Assembly (NCBI GenBank): GCA_013180625.2
Contig: SNVD02012263.1
Location: 496,001 to 560,000, forward strand
Direction: 5' to 3'
DNA: 64,000 nucleotides
Origin: Boswellia sacra
Lineage: Eukaryota > Streptophyta > Magnoliopsida > Sapindales > Burseraceae
The position numbers and the translations under genes were made by a program. Below are positions 35,250 through 46,510 of this stretch, piece by piece; position 1 is the stretch's first letter, and each line of letters starts with the position of its first letter. The notes below the pieces were generated by a model that was not told the DNA's origin, searched no databases, and saw only the letters and a list, made by a program, of their open reading frames with translations.

Positions 35250-37940
35250 CTATTGATTATGTATAATAGACATTTTATTCTATGTCATTAAAAAATAAAT
35301 ATAATTTATGAGAAAAACTTTGAGAAAGTCACTTTATTCATTTTGTTAACCTAACCAATATAATTGTAATTTACACCTTCGTATGATTTTGACCTCCGCA
35401 ATCTGCAAATGGAAACAATGAGAATGTACAACATTGCATCAAGGATCACTCCCAGCATTGATGCATTATCACTTGACAAATAAGCACATCACAAACTCCA
35501 GAAATATTAGTGCTCAATAATTTCTTTTGAGTTCATTAAAAATTTGCCTACTTCAAATATATCATAAAATTAGATATCAACCATTTACTTCTGAAAATGG
35601 TGTGCTAGTACATGTCACAGTTATGCAAAACTTTAGAGTGCTTCAAAGTACGATTATGTTTCTATTTTCTATTAAGAAGGGACTGTGTTACTTAACATAG
35701 ATGAAAATTCAAACCTTCTAGACAAGAATGAACATGAGGGAAAATGCATTCATGGAATACTTTAATATAAGACCAAATTTACCTCGTTACTAAATTCAAC
35801 TTTTGTTAAATTTTAGTAGAAGATTTCACCAAACATGATATTCTAATGAAAATAATTGTTGAAGAACCTCAAATATATTAATAAATAATAAAATTTTAAT
35901 GTAGCTTATAAAATAATTTGATATTTTATCTTTGCCAACTTATTGTGGATTTTTTCAACTTCATCTCATCCCCTGGCCTACACAGTTAGAGTTGGTACAA
36001 AAAATCTAAAATTAGGGTTGGTGCCTTTAGGCACTTCAAGCACACGCCTTTAGTTAGAGGCAGCTCACATGCACCTTTAAGAAAGAGTGACACCTATAAT
36101 CTTACAGGTGCATGCCTCTAGGAGAGAAATGACACCTGTAACGAAACTAAAGAGATATAGGCAGAGAATTGGCATCGCTGCGCCATACCTTTCGCGTTGG
36201 AATGCCATTTGCATTTATTCAAGTAAGAGAGAATAGAGAGTTGGCGCATGCGTGTCCCTCCCTTGGCGCAGGAGCGCAAAACTGAAATTTGCAACGATTA
36301 CAAATCAGAAACTTGGCACCGCCGTGCCAATTCCCTCGCGCAGAGGCACGATCATTGAACAGTGAAATCAACAATAAGTTAGTATTGTAAATTTTCTTGT
36401 AAGGATATTTTCTTATTGTGGAATCAATGAGAGATGATAATACTGACAAGAATGCATCAATAAAAATCAAACCAAATTGCAATATGATGGTTGTGTTTGG
36501 TTGACAATGATGGCTTTTAATATCATGAATGGTCTAACCGAACCAACTCCACATTTTGATACTTAACAACTTGACATTTTATCATACCAAAAAAAGAAAA
36601 GAAAAAAATCAGAGTTGATTCATCTCTAAAAACGACAAAGTTAATTGCTTTTTCATAAAAATTTATGTGAGACAATTTTGCTATTTCAATTTATTGATAT
36701 GGTAGGCATGTTGGAACACCCATATTTTTTCATGTATTAATATACAATTATAACCTTAAATCGTTAGATCATGGCTTTATACTCTAGTAAGTTTTATCAC
36801 ATGACTTAAAAGCCCATTACCTTTTTGAGGTTTCTCCATATGGGATCAGATAAAAATGTGACACTGTGAAGATAAAACGGGTTGCATTGTTCCTTTTCAA
36901 GAATACATTTTCAATTGTTTGTTAAAGTTCTCTTGGGATTAAACTTTGATTTGATTCATTAATTTAGTTACGTTTTCACAGTAGAGCTCGATAGATAAAC
37001 CACGATCTACAAGTTTCCTTTCAAATTGTTTGTGGTCAAGCTACATACTGTCGTTGAAGCCCATCATTCCGCCTACTAACATTCAATTCTTGGCCTGGAC
37101 CGGTAATGTGATGCTGTCTACGGTCACCGAATTTTACTTTTTTCAATATCCTTTTTCTGAAAAATGGTTGCTTCTTCCGGTTTTGAAGAGATCAGTGGTT
37201 ATGTCTTGGCTAGCAAAATGAAGAAAACAGGTTAAACTGTCAGCAGAATCATAGACTTCAAGTCTTGATCCCCTCCTCCAAGCTAGCAACTCTTTACCTT
37301 TTTCGAGTTAGCAATTCTTGCATAAAAATGGGTAAGGGAGCTGCAAAACTAGAAGTTTAAATTAGCTAGCTAAAAGATGAAGAGAAAACAGGTCCTTAGA
37401 GAAGCTAATCTGAAATATTAACATTCAACTCATTTCTTTTAACCTCAGAGGGTAAATTGTTAAATATCTCTTACTTTTATCACACGAGTTTTATTTTTAA
37501 TAATGCCTCTACTCTGTTTAACTTAAAGTCAGAATTCAAAATTCATGGGGCAATTTATAATTTTAAATCTTGCAAGGGGTAATTATATTTTCTCTTAACT
37601 TCGGGGGGTAAATTATTAATATCCCTAAAAAACTATTATTTTTAGACAACTCTAGGTTATTGAAAATAATTTGAAATTAGACCAATATTGAAATCAAATT
37701 TTTAAAGATATTTTACATCGGATTGGTGTTGCTTCTAAGCTCAGACACTCTTTCGTTCTCTTTCAATGGTATATATTTAATATTGGTTATTAATATCGTA
37801 TATACACTTCACTCTGTTAAGAAACCACTTCACTTAAAATCAAAGATGACATAATCTGTTTCATATTGGATATCGATCATTGATCATTTACAAGCTTACA
37901 GTTCATTTTATTATTCGTCTTGTGCATATTTATAGAGGAT
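35250..37940. other. intergenic DNA, no gene seen
   Basis: Mostly AT-rich unique-looking sequence. The 36.0-36.36 kb part is locally GC-rich with short palindromes. A stretch near 36.98-37.25 kb looks moderately exon-like but has no family signature. Confidence 0.45.
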
Positions 37941-37949
37941 AGTCAACTA

Positions 37950-38190
37950 TAAGAGCTGGTTCTGCAATTTTTTGTTATGTCAGTCATAACAGCTTTCTCT
38001 TTATCAGCTACAGATGCTGTAAATATAATAAAATTGTCCATGCAATTTTGATATTTTGAATCTGATTCTGATTCATCACTCCAGGTTGCTGTCAGACCTT
38101 TGTTTTTTTTTCTTGAGATTAGCACATTCAGACTGAATATGCCCATAACCAGAACATTTATAATACTGAATCTGCCCTTTCTTGTCAGGT
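37950..38190 (-). pseudogene. Ty1/copia gag remnant (zinc-knuckle region)
   Basis: On the minus strand the segment reads as the plant copia Gag region around the CCHC knuckle: YYKCSGYGHIQSEC, then a Lys run, then ATWSDESESDSK and an FTAS-type tail. The first knuckle Cys is replaced by Tyr. A run of nine A bases splits the knuckle from the acidic tail by a frameshift. No LTRs, protease or reverse transcriptase were found nearby. It is a decayed fragment. Confidence 0.75.
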
Positions 38191-38244
38191 TAAATGCATG
38201 TAATTTTAAATATTAAGACATTAAGGACCTTATCCGATCCTTTA

Positions 38245-38378
38245 ATATTAAAATACTTTAATTAATAGAATTAATCTTTTAAGATTCAAAAAATGGTCCT
38301 TAAAATATAGTGGATAGAATACTACTCTTACAATTTTTTATAATACAAATTGATATGGCTTAAACTTGATCTAATTGA
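38245..38378. repeat. dispersed repeat copy 2 (partner at 31790-31925)
   Basis: See the partner entry. The order and orientation of the shared blocks are the same, with scattered mismatches and small indels. Confidence 0.6.
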
Positions 38379-38939
38379 AAGAATAAATTTTAAAAATTTA
38401 TAATATTAATGATATAGTAGTTATATAATAGAATTTCGTGCTGAAAATTAGCAAATGGTAGTACATGGAGTTTCATTATTCTTGGGGTCTTACATATAAT
38501 GTCCTTTGATAACATTGACATTGAAACTGAACATTTTCTCCTCTTTTCTTTTAATCAGATTTTTACATTCTTAAATATGATTGCCACTACTTGTGGATTG
38601 TAACTGTCAGCTTGATAAAATACCCAGATAGATAATTAAAAAAATTTTTATATGCAACTTATTGTGGATATAAGTTGAACTGTAATTAGCTAACTTATTA
38701 AATATTTAAATTATTACAATACTAACTTGATCTATCCTTACAAGAAATTACATTTAATTAAATGCAATTTTATCCTTACTTAAGTTAGTTTGCTACAAAT
38801 GGTTAAAAATAGAAATTGAATGATCTTATATTGAGATCAGAAGTTATGTTGTTTTTTGACGTTAAAAAAGCTGGTTTTGTGGATTAATAAAGATGGACGA
38901 AGGTCGAAGATGATATTTTGATAGATTGATGGGCAAACA

Positions 38940-39250
38940 AACTGTTGTCGAACTGTCATTGAGTTGTTGAACTATAATTAAAATATCATTGTACTATCAT
39001 TATACTGTCGTTGAACTATCATTGAAATCTTGTCGAACTCTTGTCAAACTTCCACCTAACTTTTATTAAGCTGTTGTCTAACTATCATCAAATTGTAGAA
39101 TTGTAAAACTATATATCATTATGTACCAAGAACATCATTAGTTTAATGACAGCTCGATAATTTGACGATACACAGTTTGACAATTTGAAGGGAGTTCCGT
39201 AGTAGTCGATAACCATCAATCCATTGAGTTGTTGTTGAACTACCAAATTT
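38940..39250. repeat. degenerate short-period repeat of GTTGAACTATCATTG-like words
   Basis: The words TGTCGAACT, GTTGAACTA and TATCATT recur at irregular 10-20 bp spacing from about 38944 to 39110. Related words occur in the opposite sense at about 39148-39190 (CGATAATTTGACGA, TTTGACAATTTG). It resembles a worn-down simple array and not coding DNA. Confidence 0.45.
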
Positions 39251-39519
39251 CTCGAATTTCAACTTTAGGAAATTGAGTTTTAGTCCAGAAAACACAATTT
39301 TCACATCAAAAATTGTAGCATTTCTCTCTATTTTAAAATAAAATTGTTATAAAATTTCCTTGTCTTATTTTAATGTTTTGTTATTAAAATTTGTTGCACC
39401 CTTAGTTCAAACATAGGTTGCAGTCGAGTGATAAGTTGCATGTCATTTTTTTTTGTGTTAACAAGGGGGAATGAGTTCGAATCTCTTTCATTACAACACT
39501 TTAAAAACTTATTTAATTT

Positions 39520-39809
39520 ATTTTAGGTGGGCTGGGCTGGGTCTGGGCTTGGGTCTAAGTTGTTAGGATTTTATGAGTTATTTAGAAAAATAGTTTGTGG
39601 GCTTAGGAGGTTATGTTTAAAAATTGAAAATTGATGGACTAAATTGATGCAGCCTTTAATTTTAATTGTATACCCCGAGTTCAATTTCGGGTTTCCGGCC
39701 CCGACACCTCTACCCTAGCCTTGGCCGGGCAGAAAAATCCCACCCCAGCCTCGAATGTCCGGGTTTTCCAGGTCCCCGGCCCCGGCCGGGTTATTTTGCC
39801 ATCCCTAGT
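39520..39809. mobile_element. GC-rich fragment with a hAT-like right end
   Basis: Runs of GGGCTGGGTCTGGGC and CCCCGGCCCCGGCCGGG lead to a right end TTGCCATCCCTA at 39798-39809, a common plant hAT MITE terminus. I could not find the matching left terminus or an 8-bp target duplication, so this is probably a truncated copy. Confidence 0.4.
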
Positions 39810-40485
39810 TTTATTGTTGTTAGGGTTTTTTTTTTTTAAATAAATTCTTATGTGCAATTGAGGTTTGAAAAAGTATTAATTTTAAAATATAAAAGTGTCT
39901 CCTCTAAGATAAAATCCTGGGTCCGCCACTGGGAGGATATAATATGAGTGTATCGTTAATTACACAACGACGGTGCCAAGTTTAAATTTGTCATTAGAAC
40001 TAAATAGATATTCAAAAATAAAACTGATGAAAGTGGTCAAGTAGTAAGAAATAAGGCTAGACTAATAAGGCTGACATGATATTTTGACACATAGACACAT
40101 ATGATAAGTCAAATTTCAGACAGGCACAAATAGCATCGTATGATATCAAAAACATAACAGAAAATAGTTAAAGTTAACATAACAACAATATTTGAATATT
40201 ATATAAATCATTCTAAGACAACATATTTCAGAGCTGTTAATTATTTTCACATGAAAGCTATTTTCAACTATCTTTTCAATTGATTGAGATGTCAAAAATA
40301 TTATTTTGACACATTTTCATCCCGTTGGATTATAAATACAGAAGCTTTTACACAATATAGAGATGAGGAGGTGAGGGTTCCACCAATGCAGTAGCTCTGT
40401 CTCTGGGAATTTGTTTGAATTCCATCAAGAAGATTCTATTGCATCAGAAATTCAAGTTGCCACAATTGACGCTCTTTTATTCACG
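39810..40485. other. intergenic DNA, no gene seen
   Basis: AT-rich sequence containing the phrase CTGGGTCCGCCACTG near 39918, often seen in plant transposon debris. Nothing else is recognised. Confidence 0.4.
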
Positions 40486-41227
40486 AGTTTACGATTTTTA
40501 TACAAAAATTTTGCTAGACTGGTACAGCTGCTATAATTATATAAAAATTATAAATTATAATTATATAAAAGTCGTAAATCAGCAAATATAAAAATTGTAT
40601 TACAATTTTTATATTATTTATTTACAACTTTTATATATGTGTTTATAATTTTTATATAGATTGATGTATGGTACATCAGATGTACCACAACCAATCCCTT
40701 AGTTGGAGTCCGGCTACAATATATCAACTGTACTGCTCCAGCAAAATTTTTGTGTAAAAATTGTAAACTCATGAATAAAAGTTTAAATAACTATATAAAA
40801 GTTATAAATTATAATTATATAAAAGTCGTAAATAGGCAAATATAAAAATTGTATTACAACTTTTATATTACTTAATTACAATTTTTATATATCTGTTTAC
40901 AATTTTTATATAGATTGATGTATGGTATATCAGATATACCACAGTCATTCCTTTAGTTGGAGTCCGACTACAGTGTTCCATTTTATATAGATTGATGTAT
41001 GAGGGTTGATGGAATGTTGTGGGCCTACTTAGTTTCCCATTTAATCTATTTTTTCTGTTTCCTTCTCAAACAAAAATCTCGATAAAATGTGTTCTACATA
41101 TTTATTCAGGCATTATTATTAAATCATTCTCTTTAAAAAGAATAGCAACTTTTACTCATTTACAAACTATTCTCTCTTTACGTAATTTATCTTTTCTTAC
41201 TTTTTTATTTCAAAATGATTTTATTAT
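40486..41227. repeat. duplicated AT-rich repeat block, copy 2 (no MULE)
   Basis: It matches 33065-35249 without the MULE: a partial unit at 40535-40702, a full unit at 40703-40956 and the unique tail at 40957-41227. The first about 50 bp (40486-40534) are the reverse complement of the start of the unit as seen at 33085-33140, so the outer end of this copy has been inverted. The target site of the MULE is empty here (TTTATAATTTTTATATAGATTG near 40640). Confidence 0.8.
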
Positions 41228-43828
41228 TTTAATATAGATTATATTAATAATTAAATATTATATTTTAATTATTTTATAATATTTAAAAATAAAAATATTT
41301 GAAAATTTTTTTAAACTATAATTCGTTTAAAATGAAAATACAAAATACATATAATCAAATATATTTTCACACAATTAAATTTTTTGTAAAATGTGTCAGT
41401 ATTTTTAGACTTACACCTTATTCTCATATCAAAATGAAAAATTTTTAGACAAAAACACAAAATACATAATTAAACCGAAAAACTAAAATAACATGTGTAT
41501 ACATGCAAGATCTCTTGGTAGTAGAAATTAGACTCAATAAAACAGTATGTAGTAATAAGATTCAAATATAAGTCAAAGATGGAGTGGAAAAGTCTCTAGA
41601 TATAGAGAATATAAATCTGAAGATATAAATATTGCATTTTCAATTTCTTCATGGGGTACGAAATAAAAATGATATCATTTTCTTTAATTCATAATTTTTG
41701 TTGACAATTTTATCTCTCTGAAATTAAGAGATGGTGGTATTTCGTTGATAAATGGGATACAAATAGCATCATTCTTAAAATATATTAATAAGAAAAAAAG
41801 GTAATCACATCTAGACATGATAAATTCTATACGACTCGTAAAGACGACACAAATCTATTTGATAAAAAGGTTTTTTGGATCTAATATTATCAGATTGAGT
41901 CGTTAATGGGTTAACACGATAAAACATGTTTGATATTGCACCGTGTTTAAATTTAGCCTATAAAAAACTATTTCACCCATTTAACCCGTTGATTTTAAGG
42001 ATAATTTAATAAATTTATTTATGAAAAATAAAAAAATAATAAAATGTAACAAATTATTACAAATACTAATTTACAACTACGTTTTACCTAATTAAAATTA
42101 TTTTAATACAGTTACATCATCTTTTTTCTTATGTGTGTATGAGTATGTCATTTGAATGAGAAATACATAGAAGAAGCGTATAGATAACCTTATTTCATTT
42201 TCAAAAATCATTCAATAATTGGACATTTTTAATTGTTCATCTTAAATATTTTTTAGATGGACCTTTAAATGATGTTGAACAAAAAACTTTATTTATGTTT
42301 TCGTATTATATTAAATTTAGATATTTCAATATATTTCAAAATATTTGTTAGATATTAAATTTATAAATTATTAGTTATTATATTTAGAATTTATACAAAT
42401 CATGTTAAACATATTATTGTCTAACTTAAATATAGAAAACGGGTTAAACGAGTTAGATTTGGATAACACGTTCAGTTAATAGTCGATCTTGGGTTTTAAA
42501 ATTTAAACCCAATAAATTAATGATTTTGATTTGAATTAACCTAATTTAATATGGCACGAATATAAAACGATACGAACCCACTCTAACGCGACCGTTGCCA
42601 AGTTTAATCACATCCATGTTTCTCCATTCTCATTCTATACCTTTATTCCGATTTTTGGAACCACCATCATCAATCGAACAAGCTTTTTTCCAAAAATCTT
42701 CCTATCAATCCCAGGTTCTATAACTCAAATCTTTGTCTATTATTTAAAACTAACACAATAACTTAAAAAAAAAATGACATAATCGCTTACCGTAGCCATA
42801 GCTTTAGATAGGAAACAACGGGCATGGAGAAGAATAGGGAAAGAAGACGAGAATTGAGCACACAAGGAGAAAAATTGGAGACGAAAAAGAGAACGAAGAA
42901 TGAAGAGAAAAAGACAGAGAGAGGAAGAAGAAAACAAAAAAAGAATGGAAGGAGAAAAAGGGGAGAAAAAGAAAGGAACGAATGGGGTAGAAAAAAGATC
43001 ATATATAAAAGAAAAAGGAGCAAGGAAGGATGAACAGTGAGAAAAAACTTGGTCGAAGTTCTCAACTAGTCAAAAGATAAAAAATTGTTTTACCTCTGTC
43101 TGTTAGAAGATACCTAGAATTAAAACTTTTAGTAAAAGCTTTTTTTTATTTTTCAAAAATTATAAAATATCTTATATATTCTTATATTATTTTTTAAATT
43201 TTACTATATCTTTTTATTTAATAAAATCTTAATATAAAATAATTAAATATAACCATTATATATATAAAAAAATTAAACGTAAATCAGTTCATCAAATTTG
43301 CTTAAGACTTTTTTCGACTGTAAGTTTTTTTCCTTTTTTCATATGTTAATAAATTCTTTTTTTATATATTTTTATACTCCTGTGATAATTTTGTTATTAT
43401 AATATATTTATTTTATATAATTAAATTATCTATTAATTAAAAGGAACTTTTTTAAATGATAACCAAACAATCATCTCTTTTTTTACGAGTTCTGCTTTCA
43501 AAAGATCTATCCCATAATTTATATTTGGAGAAGGCCGATCAAACATGTTCTAAACGAGAAACAAGAAAGAGAGAAAGAGAAAGGAGGAGAGAATATTAAA
43601 AAGATTTTATTATTATTTTTTTTAAATATATATTTCTTTTTTTTTTCTGATTATACAGAAATGCTTATGGATCTCTTAATTCTAACGAAAATCGTTAACG
43701 ATTTGGGGTTATACGGGGTATTTGATAAGTAAAAAGGAGGTCTTTGTCAACCATTTCCAGATCCTTCCATCAACAATGAGCGTCACTGCTTGCGAATTTC
43801 ACAGATCACAACCACTACCTCCTATTCC
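41228..43828. other. intergenic DNA with a polypurine tract, no gene seen
   Basis: AT-rich throughout. From about 42824 to 43030 the plus strand is almost purely A/G, giving low-complexity Lys/Glu/Arg or Ser/Phe/Leu open frames that I do not regard as genes. Confidence 0.45.
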
Positions 43829-43947
43829 TAAATAAAGATCCCTCTATTGGCATTTGGACACAATTCTGTGTCGCATTCCCTCTTTAACTCCAACCGTAAC
43901 TCACACGTTAAACCACTCAATAATCCTCCCAAGAGTGTGTTACTACG

Positions 43948-46335
43948 ATGGCTTCTGTGTAAATTTTTTTTTCTTCTTTTTATTATCTTTAACCTCTCTC
44001 CCTACTATTATTGTTAAGCTTGTCGCCGGGGCGTTAATGATCATTTTTTTTCCTTTGATAGACTGTCTGAGAATCTTCCTCCATCGTTGGATTCTAAGGC
44101 AGAACAGCCACCTCTGTTTGATGGTACTACCAGGTGGGTTTTTGGCTTTTATCTTTATTTTATATTTTGCTTTCTTGTTGTCGAATAGCTGCCTTTAACG
44201 TGGGGTTCGTGTGTTAAATTTATTACTATTAATAACTCAACTTGGGTTGTTGTCTTGTTTTTTTAATTTTTTTAAAGGCTGTATACTGCTTATATCTGCC
44301 CGTTCGCCCAGCGTGTGTGGATCACCAGAAACTACAAGGTATTGTTTCTGTTTTCTAGAATCATTTTCTTATAAAGGAGAATCGTTTCCATTTTATATAT
44401 GTTTTAATTAGCTTTTCTCTTACTTGGTCGAAGATAGCATCTTGAAATTTGTTCATTTTGTTGGGTGACAGGGATTGCAAGACAAGATTAAGTTAGTTCC
44501 CTTAAACCTTCAAGACAGGCCTGCTTGGTACAAGGAGAAAGTTTACCCTGTGAACAAGGTCATACATTTGAAAACATTGTGCTTTTGTTGTGAACGTGAT
44601 GGGTTCTTTGACTAAAATAAAGCTGATAACTTGAAAATTTTGTTCTTACTTGATTAAATAGCCATTAATTTGAAGTGTTTATCGGTTATTCGAAGGGATT
44701 AGTTCTTACTTCAATTCTTTCTTGTCCAATTTGTATGTGGCTTGCAAAGAAAGGATTTTGTTGGTTATCGTTTTCTTATGAATTATATTAAGATGTTTTT
44801 GTAATTTTTGCATTTATGTAAGAACAATTATCAGTGTCTATGAAGCATAAAAGAAGGGACAAATTAGTGCCGTGGGAAGGTTCAAATGTTTGCAATCTTT
44901 GTGTAGAAATCCCTGAATGAAATTAGATGACAAATCATTGAGTAAAATGCTTAAATGAACATGTTAGGTACTGATGTAAAACATTTCTGAAACTTATTAC
45001 AATTTTATTGGTATATTCGATTGTTGATGATCAGTTCTTAATGAGTGAATTGCTTGCTAACACATAAAAATTTAAAAAATTTAAAAAGAAAAAAAAGACG
45101 AAAGCACTAGTAGTTGTAATTGTTATATTTGATTGTTGATGCAAGATTAAGGTCTTTGCTATTGGAGTATTTACCTATTAGACTTCTTTACAGGTTCCAG
45201 CATTGGAACACAATGGCAAAGTTATTGGAGAGAGTCTTGATCTGATTAAATATCTTGAGAGCAACTTTGAAGGGCCTTCTATTATCCCTACGGTAAGATG
45301 TGTATACTTCTCTATTTTTGATAAGATCTGTATATTTTGTTGGTGCTCTTGGCCAAAGTTTCTCTCTTAACTTCAGCTGAACTAATGTCATGAAAATATT
45401 CTAGGATCCTGAAAAACAAAAATTTGGTGAAGAATTGTTATCCTACTCTGACACATTTAACAGAGATGTGTTTGCTTCATTCAAAGGAGACACAGCGAAA
45501 CAAGCTGGTAGGTTTAGAAATGTGCTGTACTCCTATGGGTAGGGTTTTCTATATTAACTAAACTAAAAAACTTGAAATTTGCAACAGGTGCTGCTTTCGA
45601 TTACCTAGAAAACGCTCTTCAGAAATTTGATGATGGCCCATTCTTCCTTGGCCAGTTCAGTTTGGTATGTTGACTTCTCAATTATGTTAGCTAATTTTTT
45701 TTGCATGCCTTTCATTATTTTTTTCACATACGTACAATCCTTTAATAAACATGTAGGAGATTCAACTTCCTTTTGCAAATATATTTATAATGAGAGTACA
45801 ATTAATTTAGAATCTGTAAACAAATGAGATGGTTACAAGGATCTTGTTAAGACTGCTAAGAATTTTCCCCTCTGATTTACAAATGGAATTATATGATCTC
45901 TAGGTGGACATAGCCTACATTCCATTCGTCGAAAGATTCCAGACCTTCTTATCAGAAGTATTTAAGTTTGACATCACAGCAGGCAGGCCTAAACTGGCAG
46001 CATGGATTGAGGTACGATGAAAAACTGTTCCGCGTCTTTCATGAGCTGTGATATTCTACTCACCAAGTAATCTTTAGTCTATTTGAAGAAAGTATTAATC
46101 ACTTATTAACAATACCTGTGCAGGAAATGAACAAGATTGATGCCTATAAGTCGACAAAAGCAGATCCAAAAGAGATTGTTGAAGTTTGGAAGCAGAGATT
46201 CCTGGTACCATCCCTTGGCCATGTCTCTTAATTAGAATATTCATATATTGTGAGCTAATTTCTAAATATCATTTTCTTCTCAGTGAAAGGCAGGGCCAGC
46301 AGTTAACATTCTACCCAATAGTCGTCTTATGCTGA
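43948..46335 (+). CDS. GSTL: lambda-class glutathione S-transferase, copy 2, with altered C-terminus
   Basis: Exons are 43948-43958, 44062-44133, 44278-44338, 44472-44558, 45194-45292, 45405-45507, 45588-45664, 45904-46011, 46124-46204 and 46294-46335, giving 246 residues. The first nine exons match the copy 1 lengths exactly. Cys35 in CPFAQR, the cis-Pro segment VPALEHN and GESLDL are intact, so the enzyme should be active as a thiol transferase. In the last exon the position of the copy 1 stop (CAGAAGTGA) reads CAGCAGTTA, so translation runs on for ten codons to a TGA at 46333-46335. An alternative acceptor CTCAG at 46279-46283 would end the protein at once (TGA 46284-46286). Which site is used is unknown. 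About 20 residues differ from copy 1 over the shared 233. Confidence 0.9.
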
Positions 46336-46483
46336 ATAAGTTGGTGTCTCTATGGAATGTCCTAATAGTGAAAACCTATACTATATGTATGTGTATTGTT
46401 GGATTTGCTCATACGAATTTGAGCTGTTAGTGTTGTAATTATCTGTGTTTGGTGAGCATGTGTTGTATGTTTGTGTTTATATC

Positions 46484-46489
46484 AATAAA
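46484..46489 (+). terminator. polyadenylation signal AATAAA of lambda GST copy 2
   Basis: ATCAATAAAAT lies about 150 bases after the stop and corresponds to the same motif downstream of copy 1. Confidence 0.6.
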
Positions 46490-46510
46490 ATCGAAGCCAC
46501 TCAGTCAGAG

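Larger units (their letters stand above)
43829..46510. repeat. inverted duplication arm 2 (contains lambda GST copy 2)
   Basis: This is the partner of arm 1 at about 28390-31007 in opposite orientation. Leader blocks such as ATTGGCATTTGGACAC versus ATTGCATTTAGACAC upstream of the ATG, all exons and the 3' UTR with ATCAATAAAAT are shared. Confidence 0.85.

Noticed and set aside
42740..43065. Lys/Glu-rich (plus) and Phe/Ser/Leu-rich (minus) frames
   Set aside because: They are translation artefacts of a polypurine tract.
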